A stretch of 64,000 nucleotides of DNA. Source: an uncultured Bacteroidales bacterium (GTDB lineage Bacteria; Bacteroidota; Bacteroidia; Bacteroidales; F082). Of the stretch, positions 44,204-53,307 are shown piece by piece. The first letter of the stretch is position 1, and every line of letters begins with the position of its first letter. The stretch covers positions 18,062 to 82,061 of the forward strand of contig ONFF01000011.1 in assembly GCA_900317055.1 (NCBI GenBank). Direction: 5' to 3'. A program made the position numbers and the translations under genes. A model generated the notes under the pieces. That model saw nothing but the letters and a program-made list of their open reading frames with translations. It ran no database searches and had not been told where the DNA came from.

Positions 44204-44211
44204 TACTTTTG
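44204..44211 (+). promoter_or_regulatory. -7 element TACTTTTG for engB
   Basis: An exact TAnnTTTG followed by C, 28 bp before the engB ATG at 44240, divergent from the dcw promoter. It excludes the in-frame upstream ATG at 44183. Confidence 0.65.
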
Positions 44212-44239
44212 CAAAATAGTTGAGAAAAACACCGCACTT

Positions 44240-44857
44240 ATGGACATCAAAAAAGCCGAATTCCTGATGAGCAACACTCGCTTTGAGTTTTTGCCGAACG
44301 ACAACATTCCCGAATACGCCTTCATTGGCCGCTCCAATGTGGGCAAATCGTCGCTGATCAACATGTTGGTGCAACGCAAGGGTTTAGCCAAGACCTCATC
44401 GGTGCCCGGAAAAACGGTGGCCATCAACCATTTCATCGTCAACGACGCATGGTATCTCGTCGACCTGCCGGGCTATGGCTATGCGCAGCATTCGAAGAAG
44501 ACTCGCGAGCAATGGCGCGTGATGATCAACAACTACATCAGTCGCCGCCGCAATCTGGTGTGCACTTTCGTCTTGGTCGACTCGCGCATCGAGCCGCAAA
44601 ACAACGATTTGGGCTTTGTAGAATGGTTGGGCGAAAACCAAATGCCTTTCTGCATCGTGTTCACCAAAGCCGACAAGGTCTCAAAAGCAGAGCTCGAAAG
44701 GAATGTGGAAGCCTTCAAGGCGAAACTTTTGGAAGAGTGGGAAGAGTTGCCTCCCATCTTTATCACTTCAGCGGAGAAGAAGACTGGCCGCGACGACATT
44801 CTCAATTACATTGAACAGCAAAACAACGAAATCGCTGATTTAATGAACAAAAACTGA
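44240..44857 (+). CDS. engB: Ribosome-biogenesis GTPase EngB (YsxC/YihA)
   Basis: The protein has 205 residues from the ATG at 44240 ([21 protein letters not shown]). The GTPase motifs are G1 [15 protein letters not shown]3 [10 protein letters not shown]4 FTKADK and G5 TSAEKKTG. EngB GTPases assist maturation of the large ribosomal subunit in the cytosol. The gene is divergent from mraZ across a 233-bp A/T-rich intergenic region holding both promoters, and is followed by the YeaQ-type protein 45 nt later. Confidence 0.95.
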   Translation: MDIKKAEFLMSNTRFEFLPNDNIPEYAFIGRSNVGKSSLINMLVQRKGLAKTSSVPGKTVAINHFIVNDAWYLVDLPGYGYAQHSKKTREQWRVMINNYISRRRNLVCTFVLVDSRIEPQNNDLGFVEWLGENQMPFCIVFTKADKVSKAELERNVEAFKAKLLEEWEELPPIFITSAEKKTGRDDILNYIEQQNNEIADLMNKN

Positions 44858-44902
44858 ACAACTTAAATCATCAAATACTAAACCCTTAAATCTAAAATCA
44901 CT

Positions 44903-45148
44903 ATGTGGGGAATCATTGTATCTATCTTCATCGGAGCACTGGCAGGTTTCATTGCCGGTAAAATCATGAAAAAAGGCTTTGGCCTTTTGATTAGTATCAT
45001 CGTCGGTTTGGTCGGTGGTGTCCTAGGCAGCTGGATTTTCAGCAAACTTGGTCTGACAGTAAGTGACACTTTCTGGGGCCAGTTGCTGGTCGGAACAGCG
45101 GGTGCCGTTGTGCTACTCCTTATCCTTTCCCTGTTCAAGAGAAAATAA
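44903..45148 (+). CDS. GlsB/YeaQ/YmgE-family small membrane protein
   Basis: The 81-residue protein has three hydrophobic helices with Gly repeats: MWGIIVSIFIGALAGFIAGKIMKKG, LLISIIVGLVGGVLGSWIFSKLG and LLVGTAGAVVLLLILSLFKRK. This is the transglycosylase-associated (YeaQ) family, linked to stress responses, with no known catalytic role. It may be co-transcribed with engB. A terminator follows after 20 bp. Confidence 0.85.
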   Translation: MWGIIVSIFIGALAGFIAGKIMKKGFGLLISIIVGLVGGVLGSWIFSKLGLTVSDTFWGQLLVGTAGAVVLLLILSLFKRK

Positions 45149-45168
45149 GAGAATACTTGAGTAAAAGT

Positions 45169-45201
45169 AACGGAGTCAGACTATTCTGGCTCCGTTTTTT
45201 T
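45169..45201 (+). terminator. Terminator after the YeaQ-type gene
   Basis: AACGGAGTCAG pairs with CTGGCTCCGTT (one G-U) around a 6-nt loop and runs into T7. Confidence 0.85.
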
Positions 45202-45213
45202 GCCACCTGAAAA

Positions 45214-45250
45214 GACAAAAAAAGTAGCCTTGTCATCTCGACAAGGCTAC
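45214..45250 (-). terminator. Terminator for the minus-strand VWA/CTERM transcript
   Basis: GTAGCCTTGTC and GACAAGGCTAC form a perfect 11-bp stem with a 5-nt loop. On the minus strand it is followed by a T7 run. It lies 76 bp past the stop codon of the 82-residue protein gene. A second, smaller hairpin (ATGCGTC/GACGCAT, 45281-45303) lies between them. Confidence 0.8.
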
Positions 45251-45325
45251 ACAAAAAAATTAATACAAATGAATCTGATGATGCGTCATCTTAAGAGACG
45301 CATTTTTCAATATCTATTGGATAGA

Positions 45326-45574
45326 TTATTTCTCATTTTTGTGGCGTTTCCCTAACAGGTAGGCGCCAGCCAAGCCAGCTAACAGCACCGCGCCACTACC
45401 CACGGGAGCATACCAGTCCTCACCTGAGTTATAAGTGCCAGGCAGGTCGACGCCGAGGTGTGTAGAGCCGACGCGGTTATTTTGGAGATCTTCATCCGAC
45501 ATGAAAATCTGCGCCATGGCAGGAATGCTGGACAACATCAGTGCAATTACGATTGTTACTATCTTCTTTTTCAT
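45326..45574 (-). CDS. Small exported protein with CTERM-like C-terminal anchor
   Basis: The 82-residue protein has a clear signal peptide (MKKKIVTIVIALMLSSIPAMAQ), a short polar middle with DLPGTYNSGEDW, and a tripartite end: PVGSG, a hydrophobic helix (AVLLAGLAGAYLLG) and a basic tail (KRHKNEK). This motif-helix-basic layout resembles sorting signals such as PEP-CTERM or the Bacteroidetes PID-CTERM type. I cannot match it to a named family with certainty. It lies 50 nt after the 1653-residue VWA gene, in the same direction and before a shared terminator, so the two are probably one operon. Confidence 0.7.
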   Translation of the reverse strand: MKKKIVTIVIALMLSSIPAMAQIFMSDEDLQNNRVGSTHLGVDLPGTYNSGEDWYAPVGSGAVLLAGLAGAYLLGKRHKNEK

Positions 45575-45624
45575 TGTATGGTGTGTTTTTATTATTCGTT
45601 GTTTACTAATATTACTTACTTATT

Positions 45625-48600
45625 TTATTTCACCACAATCTTTTGAACCATCGTATTATTGCTGTCAGCAATGCGCATCAGATAGACGCCTTGTGACAAT
45701 CCATTGAGGTTGACGCGGTTTTGTTCGTTGCTCAGCGTAGTGCTGTAAACAGTACGGCCCATCATGTCAGTCACAGTGAGTGTCCCCTGACCCTCGACAA
45801 TCCATTCCGAACCATCGAAGTAGGCGAAGCTCTCGGAAGCCGTATCCATATCCTCATCAATACCAGTGAACCTACCGAAGATCACTTTGAAGCGTGACTT
45901 GTAGTGGTCGACATTGCCCTCGAAGGTATAGCTATCGTTGGCCAACATATCGGTGGTCACACCGGTGATGTTATCAACGAGGGTGAGGCTTGAGAAGTTG
46001 GCGTTGGCTGTGTTCCAACTGAGGGTGAAGGTGCCGTTTTCCTTGGCCTCAAAGTACAAAGGTTGAGAGCCCATGGTCAAGTCACGGAAGAGGATAGCGT
46101 AGTCTTCGCTGTCGTGTCTGAGGTAGAGGAAGCTATTGGAGGTACCTACGAAAAGCTTCTTGGCACCATCGTTCTCCGGGCGTCCCACCTCAAGCACGGC
46201 AATCTCCTTGTTGCCATTTTCATCGCTCATGATAAAGTTGATCAAGGGATAATTGTTTTGCTCTCCACGGAAACCCTCAAAGCCCTCTCCAGGATCGTTG
46301 GTACGCATGTAGTTGTTAAAGATGACATCGTCGCTGTCCATCACTTGGATAAAGAAGCCCTGATGCATATTGAGATAACGCGTGCCTTCGGCATAGGAGC
46401 ACTTTGACGATTCGCTCTTGTATTGCCTCCAGGCGTCAATTGCAGGATCATAGACAGCAAAGGTGTTAGCTACGGCGCTGTTGCCCATGAGGTTACTATT
46501 GTATTGCACAAAGACATCAAAGTCCAAATAGCTCTGATAGGGGTTGCCAAGCAAATTATATCCTTGACGTTTGGTCCATGCGATATCTGGTGTGCAAGTG
46601 ACGGGAATGGTGATATCGCCGTTACCCAACACGCCACGGTTTTGAACAAACTGGCCATTTCTATTATAGTCCTCATAAGTCGACATGTCGATAGATGCCA
46701 GATAACCCTTACCTTGAATGAACTGAGTCTCATTAGTGTAAGGAATGTTCAATGAATAATTGTCCATATGCCAGTGGCTAAGGGAATTACGCTTGAAGTT
46801 AATCCAGTGGTACTGCTTTTCATAGAAGCTATAGAAGTCCACACGTCTATAACTAATCAAGTCAATGGGGAAGAAGGCATGATCCTCATCGCTCTGTTGG
46901 AGAGTGAAAGTACAAGGATTCGGAGCCCAGCTGTGCGGGATTTGACCTTCTTCACCATAAGACCAACCGAATTGGCTGTTGGCCAACGAGGAGCTGATGA
47001 GATGCCAACGTTCCTTGCCATCGGGTTGGTAACTCTTTAAGGTCTGGCCTGTGTAGGCGTCAATTTCAGCTGAAGTGCTTTGCAACAGAGAGATGTCCTC
47101 ATCAATGTAAACCATGGTGCCAGCAGCTGTGGAAGTGCCTCTACTCGTATTTTCGTTAACGAAAAGGTTGATGGTACCACCGTAGAGGAAGTCGCTTTGG
47201 GGCTTGTTGACAGTTTGGCTGACATGATAATCGTGCGAACTAGTTCCAATGTATCCGCTTCCCTCATTAGGCAAGGCTGTGTTCACATTCATGGCACCCG
47301 TGTTGTGACGGTCGAGCATCTCATCCAAAGTATGACCATAGTCGATGGTGATGCCATCAGTAGAGGCTAAGCAGGTGTAACCATCAAGTTGCAACACAGG
47401 ATAGTCGTCGTTGATATCACCCGAGCCATGAGCATAGTCATAATTGCCAGCCGTGGTGCGCTTCCACAAGGAGCCATTGCCGCGATTTTCATTCAACTTC
47501 ATCAGCAAAGATGAACCAGTGTAAACCGGATAACCACTTTCAGTACTCCAAGAACCCATCGTCATATTGTCATTGGTGAAATAGTTGTAATAGGCGGGAG
47601 AAACAGTGATCGTGTATGGATTCATAGCACCATTGTCAGGAACGGTGGTGTTTGTTGGTACCAGCACAGGCGCTTGAGTTGCGGAAGGACGTGAATAGGT
47701 TTCGAGTTCAGGTGTATAGCAATTAGTGATTGTACCGCTGTTGCTGCCGAATACCATTCCGAAAGCAGCCTTGTCGAGATTGGAGTTGTAGCGTTCGAAG
47801 CGCACATAGCAGTTATCGATGGTACCCGAGTTGATACCGGCAAGACCACCGACAGGTTTCTGGAGGCTGCCGGTCTCGTCGAGGTAATTGTACACACCAT
47901 TGGTGAAGCTGTTCGTGAAGCTACTACCCGTGCGATTTTCACCCACACCACCACCTAAGGTATAGGCTGTCAGCGTAGCCATTGCCATGGAGGAATGGAT
48001 GGTACCGCCGTCGCGATTGAGGCCGACCAAGCCACCATAGATCAATGCCACATCACCAGGAGCATCATTGTTGCAGGTAATTCTGCCAGCTGCTTCGCAG
48101 TTGTAGATCAGACCGCCCGTCAGGGTATCAGCGAGGATACCATGATGGATGAAATGAGCGTTGTGGTGTTTACCACGGAAATCGGCATCCAAGATAAAGA
48201 CATCATGGACTGTGCCTGAAACGTTGGAGAACATACCCGGGAAGACCACCATCTGGTTTTGTTCGCCCGAAGCTGTCTTGAACACTTTGTCGGCATTGTT
48301 CTTCAAACCGGTAATGACATGGCCGTTGCCGTCGAATGTACCCTCATAAGCCAACTTAACGGTAGGAACAGTAACCGGATGGCCTTGGGCATCAAGTACT
48401 GGTTCGCCAGTCGCAGGATCAATTAAGTAAGCCGGATCACCATTGGCATCCACAAACTGGTTTTGATCATTGCACTGATAACCTGCACCGATGGGCACCC
48501 AATTGTGGGCACTCATGTCGATATCAGCAGTCAATTTACCATTAAGACTTGGATGAGAGGCGACGGTATTGTTTTCATGGTAGAAAACACGTCCGTTCAC

Positions 48601-50586
48601 TTCGCTGATGAACCAAGCCAGTTCCTCGGGTGTGCCGATTTCAACGAAATCATCCTCGCCAAGATCATCGACATCAGGGAAAGTTGATGGTTTTTCTGTA
48701 ACCACTTCGGTCCAAACATCGCCCAACACATTGGTAATGGGGCGTTCGAAGGAATAGGCCACTTGTGAGCCGTCGGGAAGCACAAATGTCAATGGGCCGT
48801 TGGTTTCGATACCATCACCCCAAACGCCTGCTTCAACCTCTAACGGAATGGCGATGACCAGCTTACGACCACGAGGCTGCTCATGACCTTGTTGGCCTTC
48901 CAAACCGCAATACATCTCCTTGAAATTGAAGCCCGAGATACGCATGTATTTAGTGGGTGTAGTGGAATAGATAGGATTATTGTTAGCGTCTACGACCAAA
49001 TTGCCATTCTCGTCATAGTTGACAAACTTGACGACCGTAGAAGGCAGGCGGTTCTCAGTGCCACCGACAACTACACCATCAGCATTAAGGGTGAGGGTAC
49101 CCGTATTGAGGGTATCGGCAAATTGGAAGTTCGTAACATTTCCTTGATTGTCAAATTCAGCATAGGTACATTTAGGAGCCCAAACCTTGATAGAAGAAGC
49201 ATCTGTGCCTTCGGGCAAGGTGAAATTGGCCGAAACCTGGTCTTGGATAACCGTAGCTGCTGACATCTCAAGCGGCTGGGCACCGCTCTGGCTGGCAAGA
49301 TTGGTGAAGATGGCATTCAAGTCATCAGGATTGCCGGCAGCGAAATACTTAGGTGACCAAGTGTAAGTCTCTCCCGTTTCCGGATCTGTGATATCATGTT
49401 CAACAAATCGGTTGGCCACATTGGCAGCGTTAGTGGTTTCATCCAACCAACTCGCAGCCATAGGAGTAACTGTACCATCATAGTTACTTGAAATCATATG
49501 CATCAAGCCGTTGGCAGCTGCATAAGCTGAGCCTTCTCCACTAGCCAAAGTTTGAGGTTCCCAATAGTAATAACCACTGGTTTGCTTTCTCGTTGTAACA
49601 TAAGCATTTGCAGGATTAGCTCCATCAAAAACACCCACACTGAAAACAGTGGCACCTATACCTTTCAATAGATTAGCTTGGGTAACGGCAGCATCTGCAG
49701 TAGTCTGAGCAATATACCTAGGATTATTACCATTTCTTCCTTGGGCAAAACGCTCTCCTCCAGAAGTTGTAGAAGGGAATTGAAGTCCTGGATAACCATC
49801 AGTGAAGAAAATGACAATCTTTCCACGTTCCTGGGTGCTTCCGTCAGGAGCAATAAATGTTGTTTCCGTTCTATTACTGAGCACTCCATTTGCCATCTCC
49901 AGACCATACTGCATACAAGTACCACCTTCAGCGGCCAAACGACCAATTGCCGTAGTAAGACGGGTATTGAGACTACCATTATTATTGACTACTACAAGAG
50001 CATCTCTGTAATTATTTTGGGTAAGAATACAATTGCCGCTAGAGTAGCTACCATAGGCTTGTACATTTTGGGTTGTAAGCAGTTCTGTGTTTGTCCAAGT
50101 CCAAGTGGTGGATCCCCAGCTAGTAGAACTATAACCAGAAGCGAATCCCACAATGGCAATCTTGTGGTCGACACCATTAGCAGCAGCATCTGCCTGTACA
50201 TTATTACAGAATGTAGTCACAGCATCTTTAAGTGCTTGAAGGCGGCTCGTTCCGCTGCTCATATTATCAGCCATAGAGCCTGACTGGTCCACCACCAGAA
50301 CGATATCGTTAGGGACAGACGAAATAGAGGTGATGGAGGAACCCGTCACATAGGTTTCCAGAATCACCTTTCCTTTGGTTCCATCATCACTGGTAGGAAC
50401 CCATTGTTTGCTCATCACCAAACCACTTGGGATTTCCGAGGAAATGGATTGGGCAAAAGCATACCAATTACCAAAGCCAAAAAGGAACATCCCTATCAAA
50501 AAGATATTCCGCAAGGCTTGAACGCGTTTGCCGAGGGTCTTTTTGCCCTCTCTTCTCTTCAATTTGTTGTAATTTTTCATTTTCAT
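45625..50586 (-). CDS. Very large surface protein with VWA domain and T9SS sorting domain
   Basis: The protein has 1653 residues. A long, basic N-region (MKMKNYNKLKRREGKKTLGKR) precedes the hydrophobic signal ending in WYAFAQ. A von Willebrand A domain follows (about 93-340) with the metal-site DxSxS at Asp100 (VVDQSGS) and VIFFTDGYPG. The central part has GLUG-like segments (LIYGGLVGLNRDGGTIHSS, PVGGLAGINSGTIDNCYV, GTITNCY), typical of repetitive surface adhesins. The end is a T9SS sorting domain (VTDMMGRTVYS ... LNGLSQGVYLMRIADSNNTMVQKIVVK). The likely role is a cell-surface adhesin or filament-tip protein; ligand unknown. It has its own promoter and a 5' leader of about 80 nt. Confidence 0.87.
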   Translation of the reverse strand: MKMKNYNKLKRREGKKTLGKRVQALRNIFLIGMFLFGFGNWYAFAQSISSEIPSGLVMSKQWVPTSDDGTKGKVILETYVTGSSITSISSVPNDIVLVVDQSGSMADNMSSGTSRLQALKDAVTTFCNNVQADAAANGVDHKIAIVGFASGYSSTSWGSTTWTWTNTELLTTQNVQAYGSYSSGNCILTQNNYRDALVVVNNNGSLNTRLTTAIGRLAAEGGTCMQYGLEMANGVLSNRTETTFIAPDGSTQERGKIVIFFTDGYPGLQFPSTTSGGERFAQGRNGNNPRYIAQTTADAAVTQANLLKGIGATVFSVGVFDGANPANAYVTTRKQTSGYYYWEPQTLASGEGSAYAAANGLMHMISSNYDGTVTPMAASWLDETTNAANVANRFVEHDITDPETGETYTWSPKYFAAGNPDDLNAIFTNLASQSGAQPLEMSAATVIQDQVSANFTLPEGTDASSIKVWAPKCTYAEFDNQGNVTNFQFADTLNTGTLTLNADGVVVGGTENRLPSTVVKFVNYDENGNLVVDANNNPIYSTTPTKYMRISGFNFKEMYCGLEGQQGHEQPRGRKLVIAIPLEVEAGVWGDGIETNGPLTFVLPDGSQVAYSFERPITNVLGDVWTEVVTEKPSTFPDVDDLGEDDFVEIGTPEELAWFISEVNGRVFYHENNTVASHPSLNGKLTADIDMSAHNWVPIGAGYQCNDQNQFVDANGDPAYLIDPATGEPVLDAQGHPVTVPTVKLAYEGTFDGNGHVITGLKNNADKVFKTASGEQNQMVVFPGMFSNVSGTVHDVFILDADFRGKHHNAHFIHHGILADTLTGGLIYNCEAAGRITCNNDAPGDVALIYGGLVGLNRDGGTIHSSMAMATLTAYTLGGGVGENRTGSSFTNSFTNGVYNYLDETGSLQKPVGGLAGINSGTIDNCYVRFERYNSNLDKAAFGMVFGSNSGTITNCYTPELETYSRPSATQAPVLVPTNTTVPDNGAMNPYTITVSPAYYNYFTNDNMTMGSWSTESGYPVYTGSSLLMKLNENRGNGSLWKRTTAGNYDYAHGSGDINDDYPVLQLDGYTCLASTDGITIDYGHTLDEMLDRHNTGAMNVNTALPNEGSGYIGTSSHDYHVSQTVNKPQSDFLYGGTINLFVNENTSRGTSTAAGTMVYIDEDISLLQSTSAEIDAYTGQTLKSYQPDGKERWHLISSSLANSQFGWSYGEEGQIPHSWAPNPCTFTLQQSDEDHAFFPIDLISYRRVDFYSFYEKQYHWINFKRNSLSHWHMDNYSLNIPYTNETQFIQGKGYLASIDMSTYEDYNRNGQFVQNRGVLGNGDITIPVTCTPDIAWTKRQGYNLLGNPYQSYLDFDVFVQYNSNLMGNSAVANTFAVYDPAIDAWRQYKSESSKCSYAEGTRYLNMHQGFFIQVMDSDDVIFNNYMRTNDPGEGFEGFRGEQNNYPLINFIMSDENGNKEIAVLEVGRPENDGAKKLFVGTSNSFLYLRHDSEDYAILFRDLTMGSQPLYFEAKENGTFTLSWNTANANFSSLTLVDNITGVTTDMLANDSYTFEGNVDHYKSRFKVIFGRFTGIDEDMDTASESFAYFDGSEWIVEGQGTLTVTDMMGRTVYSTTLSNEQNRVNLNGLSQGVYLMRIADSNNTMVQKIVVK

Positions 50587-50895
50587 TTAACTATAATTTG
50601 ATAATTTGTTCAATTACAATATTTTACAAACATAGCATAATTATTCTATCCCACTTTTTATGGTGTTGCAAAAATACTACTTTTTTTCTTTCCTACAACT
50701 TTATTTAATATAAAAATAATAAACAACTTTTGTTGATATTGTATATTATTGGTTTATAAATATTTAGCAATACGATAAAAAAAGAAAGAATCTTTTTTCA
50801 ACGCACCAGCGTGATATTTCCCTAAAAGTGCATCTACTCCTTCTCAGTCAGGCTTTGATTGTTAAAAACAAAAACAGAATTGAAAAACAAAATAA
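50587..50895. other. A/T-rich intergenic region without a gene
   Basis: These 309 bases lie between the VWA gene start and the mutS2 stop codon. They contain the VWA promoter and leader and long A/T tracts. I see no ORF, RNA gene or convincing terminator for either gene here. Confidence 0.6.
50670..50699 (-). promoter_or_regulatory. Promoter of the VWA protein gene (TTG - 19 bp - TATTTTTG)
   Basis: On the minus strand TTG (50699-50697) and TATTTTTG (50677-50670) are separated by 19 bp, a good match to the Bacteroidetes consensus. The predicted leader is about 80 nt. Confidence 0.7.
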
Positions 50896-53286
50896 TTATC
50901 TGAAGTACACTCGAGTAATTCCCGTCCCACCCGTCTCCAGCGAGGCATCGCAGAAATGTTCCACCTCACGGATATGGCTGAGTTTCTCACGAATGAGCTT
51001 GCGCAGGATGCCGTTACCCTTGCCGTGAAGGATACTCACTTCCTTAATGCTCAACAGTTTTGCTTCATCCAAATACTTATCCACGATATCCAAGGCTTCT
51101 TCGGCGCGTTTGCCACGCACATCAAGAGTGAGTTCAAAATGCTCTGCTTTCTCGCTGAGGTCCTCAGCGATGCCGTTCTGCCAGCGCCGCTGGGTCTTGC
51201 GGGCTTCGGCGCGGCTCACCTTGCGGAGCTTGTCGGGGCTGGTGCGCAGACGGATATTGTCAAAAAGAATGGTGGCATCGGTGTCACTGATGGCCAAAAT
51301 CTCACCCACCACCTGCATCTCCTCGATGCAGACGGTGTCGCCCACCTTGAGCACCACCTCGGCCTCTTCTTTCTTTTTCTCTTCTGCTACTTCCTTGGCT
51401 TTTTGAGCGATCTCCTGCTTGGTCTTTTCAAGGTTCTGACGGATTTCCTTGGTCTTGGTCTTTTCGGCCTGTGCCTCCTTGATTTCCTTGATGGTGCGCT
51501 CTATCTGGCTGTTGGCTTTCCGAATCAGTTCCTGCGCCTCGGCGGCAGCATCGCGGAGGTATTGCTTTTTCTTCCCTTCAAGTTCGGCGAGAAGACCTTT
51601 GTATTTTTCAACCACTTCAGTCAATAGTTGGTCGGCGATGCGCAGGTCTTGTTCCTTCTTGCGGATAGCTTTCTTGTCGACTTCAAGTTGTTGCAATTGT
51701 TTCTCGAACTTCAGGTGCTGGTCGCCCGTAATATTGGCTGCGTCGTCAAGAATCTGTTTTGGGAAGCCGATTTTCTTGGCAATCTCGAAAGCGAAGGATG
51801 AGCCAGGCTTGCCCGTCATCATGATGTACATGGGCTGCATGAACCTCGTGTCGAACAGCATAGCACCATTGACGATTCCCTCATGGTTGTCAGCCAAAAG
51901 TTTGAGATTGGCATAGTGTGTAGTGACCATGCCAAAAGCCTGCTTTTTGTTGAGTTCCAAGAGGATGGCTTCGGCGATGGCTCCACCAAGTTGTGGCTCA
52001 GTGCCAGTGCCGAACTCATCGATGAGGAATAATGTCTTCCCGTCGGCCTGTTCCAGCAGAGCCTTCATATTAATAAGGTGTGAGCTGTAGGTAGACAGGT
52101 CGTCCAAAATCGACTGCTCATCGCCGATGTCAATGAAAAGGCTTTCAAACAAGCCGCACTGCGAATCAACACGCATGGGTGGCATGAGGCCGCATTGCAA
52201 CATGTATTGAAGTAAGCCAGTGGTCTTCAGGCAGACCGACTTACCACCCGCATTGGGACCACTGATAACTAAAATGCGTTCCTTCTCGTTGAGTTGCAAA
52301 TCCAAGGGAACGACTTGCTTGCCTTGGGCTTTCAGTTTCTGTTCCAATAAGGGATGGCGCGCTTGCTGCCAATTAATGCAAGGTGTATCCAGCAATTCGG
52401 GCTTCACGCCTCCGATTTCATTAGCCAGCAAAGCCTTGGCACGGATGAAGTCGAGTTCGCCCAAAAGGTTCCATGCCTTACGCAATTCGGAAAGATAAGG
52501 CCTTAACAGTCGGGTAAATGCAAGCAAAATGCGGTGAATCTCACGCCGTTCGGCATATTCCAGCTCCTTGATTTCGTTGGAGGTGTCGAAAATCTCTGCA
52601 GGCTCGATGTAGACAGTCTGTCCTGTGGCCGACTCATCGTGGATGAAACCTCGTATAGCGCGCTTGTCACCTGCCTTCACAGGGATGACCAACCTGCCAT
52701 CGCGGACGGTAAGCTCTGATTTTTGGTCGACCCAGCCAGCGGTTTTGGCATCACTCATGATTTGTCGGATTCGCTTCTCGATGCCACCTTGCTTGCGGCG
52801 AATGCTCTGACGGATCTCCAATAGTTCAGTGGAAGCATTGTCAGGAATTTCGCCTTTATCGTCAACGAGGCGGTTGACCTCAGTGAAGATGATACGCTCG
52901 ATGAAGATGTTCTCAATCAGTGACTTGATTCGTGGTGTAGCATCGGCACTTTCGGAGTGGCCATAGCGCAGGATGGCTTCAACGACATTCAGCGAAGGCT
53001 TGAGGGCGAAGAGATCCTCCACGCTGAGGCAAGTGCCTTCAATTTGTATTTGATGGAAAGCCTCGCGCAAGTCGTGGAAGTCGCGCATGGGGAAAGGCAC
53101 ACCGGTTTGCAGCAAACTGATGAATTCTTCGGTTTGCTCCAGACTCTTAAGTATGGAAACTCTGTCGGCAGTGAAAGCCATAGTCTCCACATGCTCCAGC
53201 CCCATCTGGCTGATGCAATGGTCAGAAAGCATTTGACGGACGCTGGCGAAACCGATTTTTTGTTCAAAATTAGTTGGGTAGATCAC
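50896..53286 (-). CDS. mutS2: MutS2 with C-terminal Smr nuclease domain
   Basis: The 796-residue protein has a MutS-type core and lever helices and the ATPase with VISGPNAGGKSVCLKTTGLLQYML (P-loop), IGDEQSILDDLSTYSSHL and FLIDEFGTGTEPQLGGAIAEA (Walker B). A long coiled coil follows (about 520-640), then an Smr domain at the end (LTLDVRGKRAEEALDIVDKYLDEA ... VSILHGKGNGILRKLIREKL). MutS2 acts on recombination intermediates or collided ribosomes rather than mismatches. The start at 53286 is GTG (VIYPTNFEQKIGF); no in-frame ATG is nearby. It follows the DUF4143 ATPase gene by 21 nt. Confidence 0.95.
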   Translation of the reverse strand: MIYPTNFEQKIGFASVRQMLSDHCISQMGLEHVETMAFTADRVSILKSLEQTEEFISLLQTGVPFPMRDFHDLREAFHQIQIEGTCLSVEDLFALKPSLNVVEAILRYGHSESADATPRIKSLIENIFIERIIFTEVNRLVDDKGEIPDNASTELLEIRQSIRRKQGGIEKRIRQIMSDAKTAGWVDQKSELTVRDGRLVIPVKAGDKRAIRGFIHDESATGQTVYIEPAEIFDTSNEIKELEYAERREIHRILLAFTRLLRPYLSELRKAWNLLGELDFIRAKALLANEIGGVKPELLDTPCINWQQARHPLLEQKLKAQGKQVVPLDLQLNEKERILVISGPNAGGKSVCLKTTGLLQYMLQCGLMPPMRVDSQCGLFESLFIDIGDEQSILDDLSTYSSHLINMKALLEQADGKTLFLIDEFGTGTEPQLGGAIAEAILLELNKKQAFGMVTTHYANLKLLADNHEGIVNGAMLFDTRFMQPMYIMMTGKPGSSFAFEIAKKIGFPKQILDDAANITGDQHLKFEKQLQQLEVDKKAIRKKEQDLRIADQLLTEVVEKYKGLLAELEGKKKQYLRDAAAEAQELIRKANSQIERTIKEIKEAQAEKTKTKEIRQNLEKTKQEIAQKAKEVAEEKKKEEAEVVLKVGDTVCIEEMQVVGEILAISDTDATILFDNIRLRTSPDKLRKVSRAEARKTQRRWQNGIAEDLSEKAEHFELTLDVRGKRAEEALDIVDKYLDEAKLLSIKEVSILHGKGNGILRKLIREKLSHIREVEHFCDASLETGGTGITRVYFR

Positions 53287-53307
53287 GGATAGGTTGTTTT
53301 TCTATGG

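Noticed and set aside
44183-44239. Longer N-terminus for EngB starting at 44183
   Set aside because: The TACTTTTG -7 element at 44204-44211 would be inside it, and the extra residues are Phe/Cys-rich and not part of the family.
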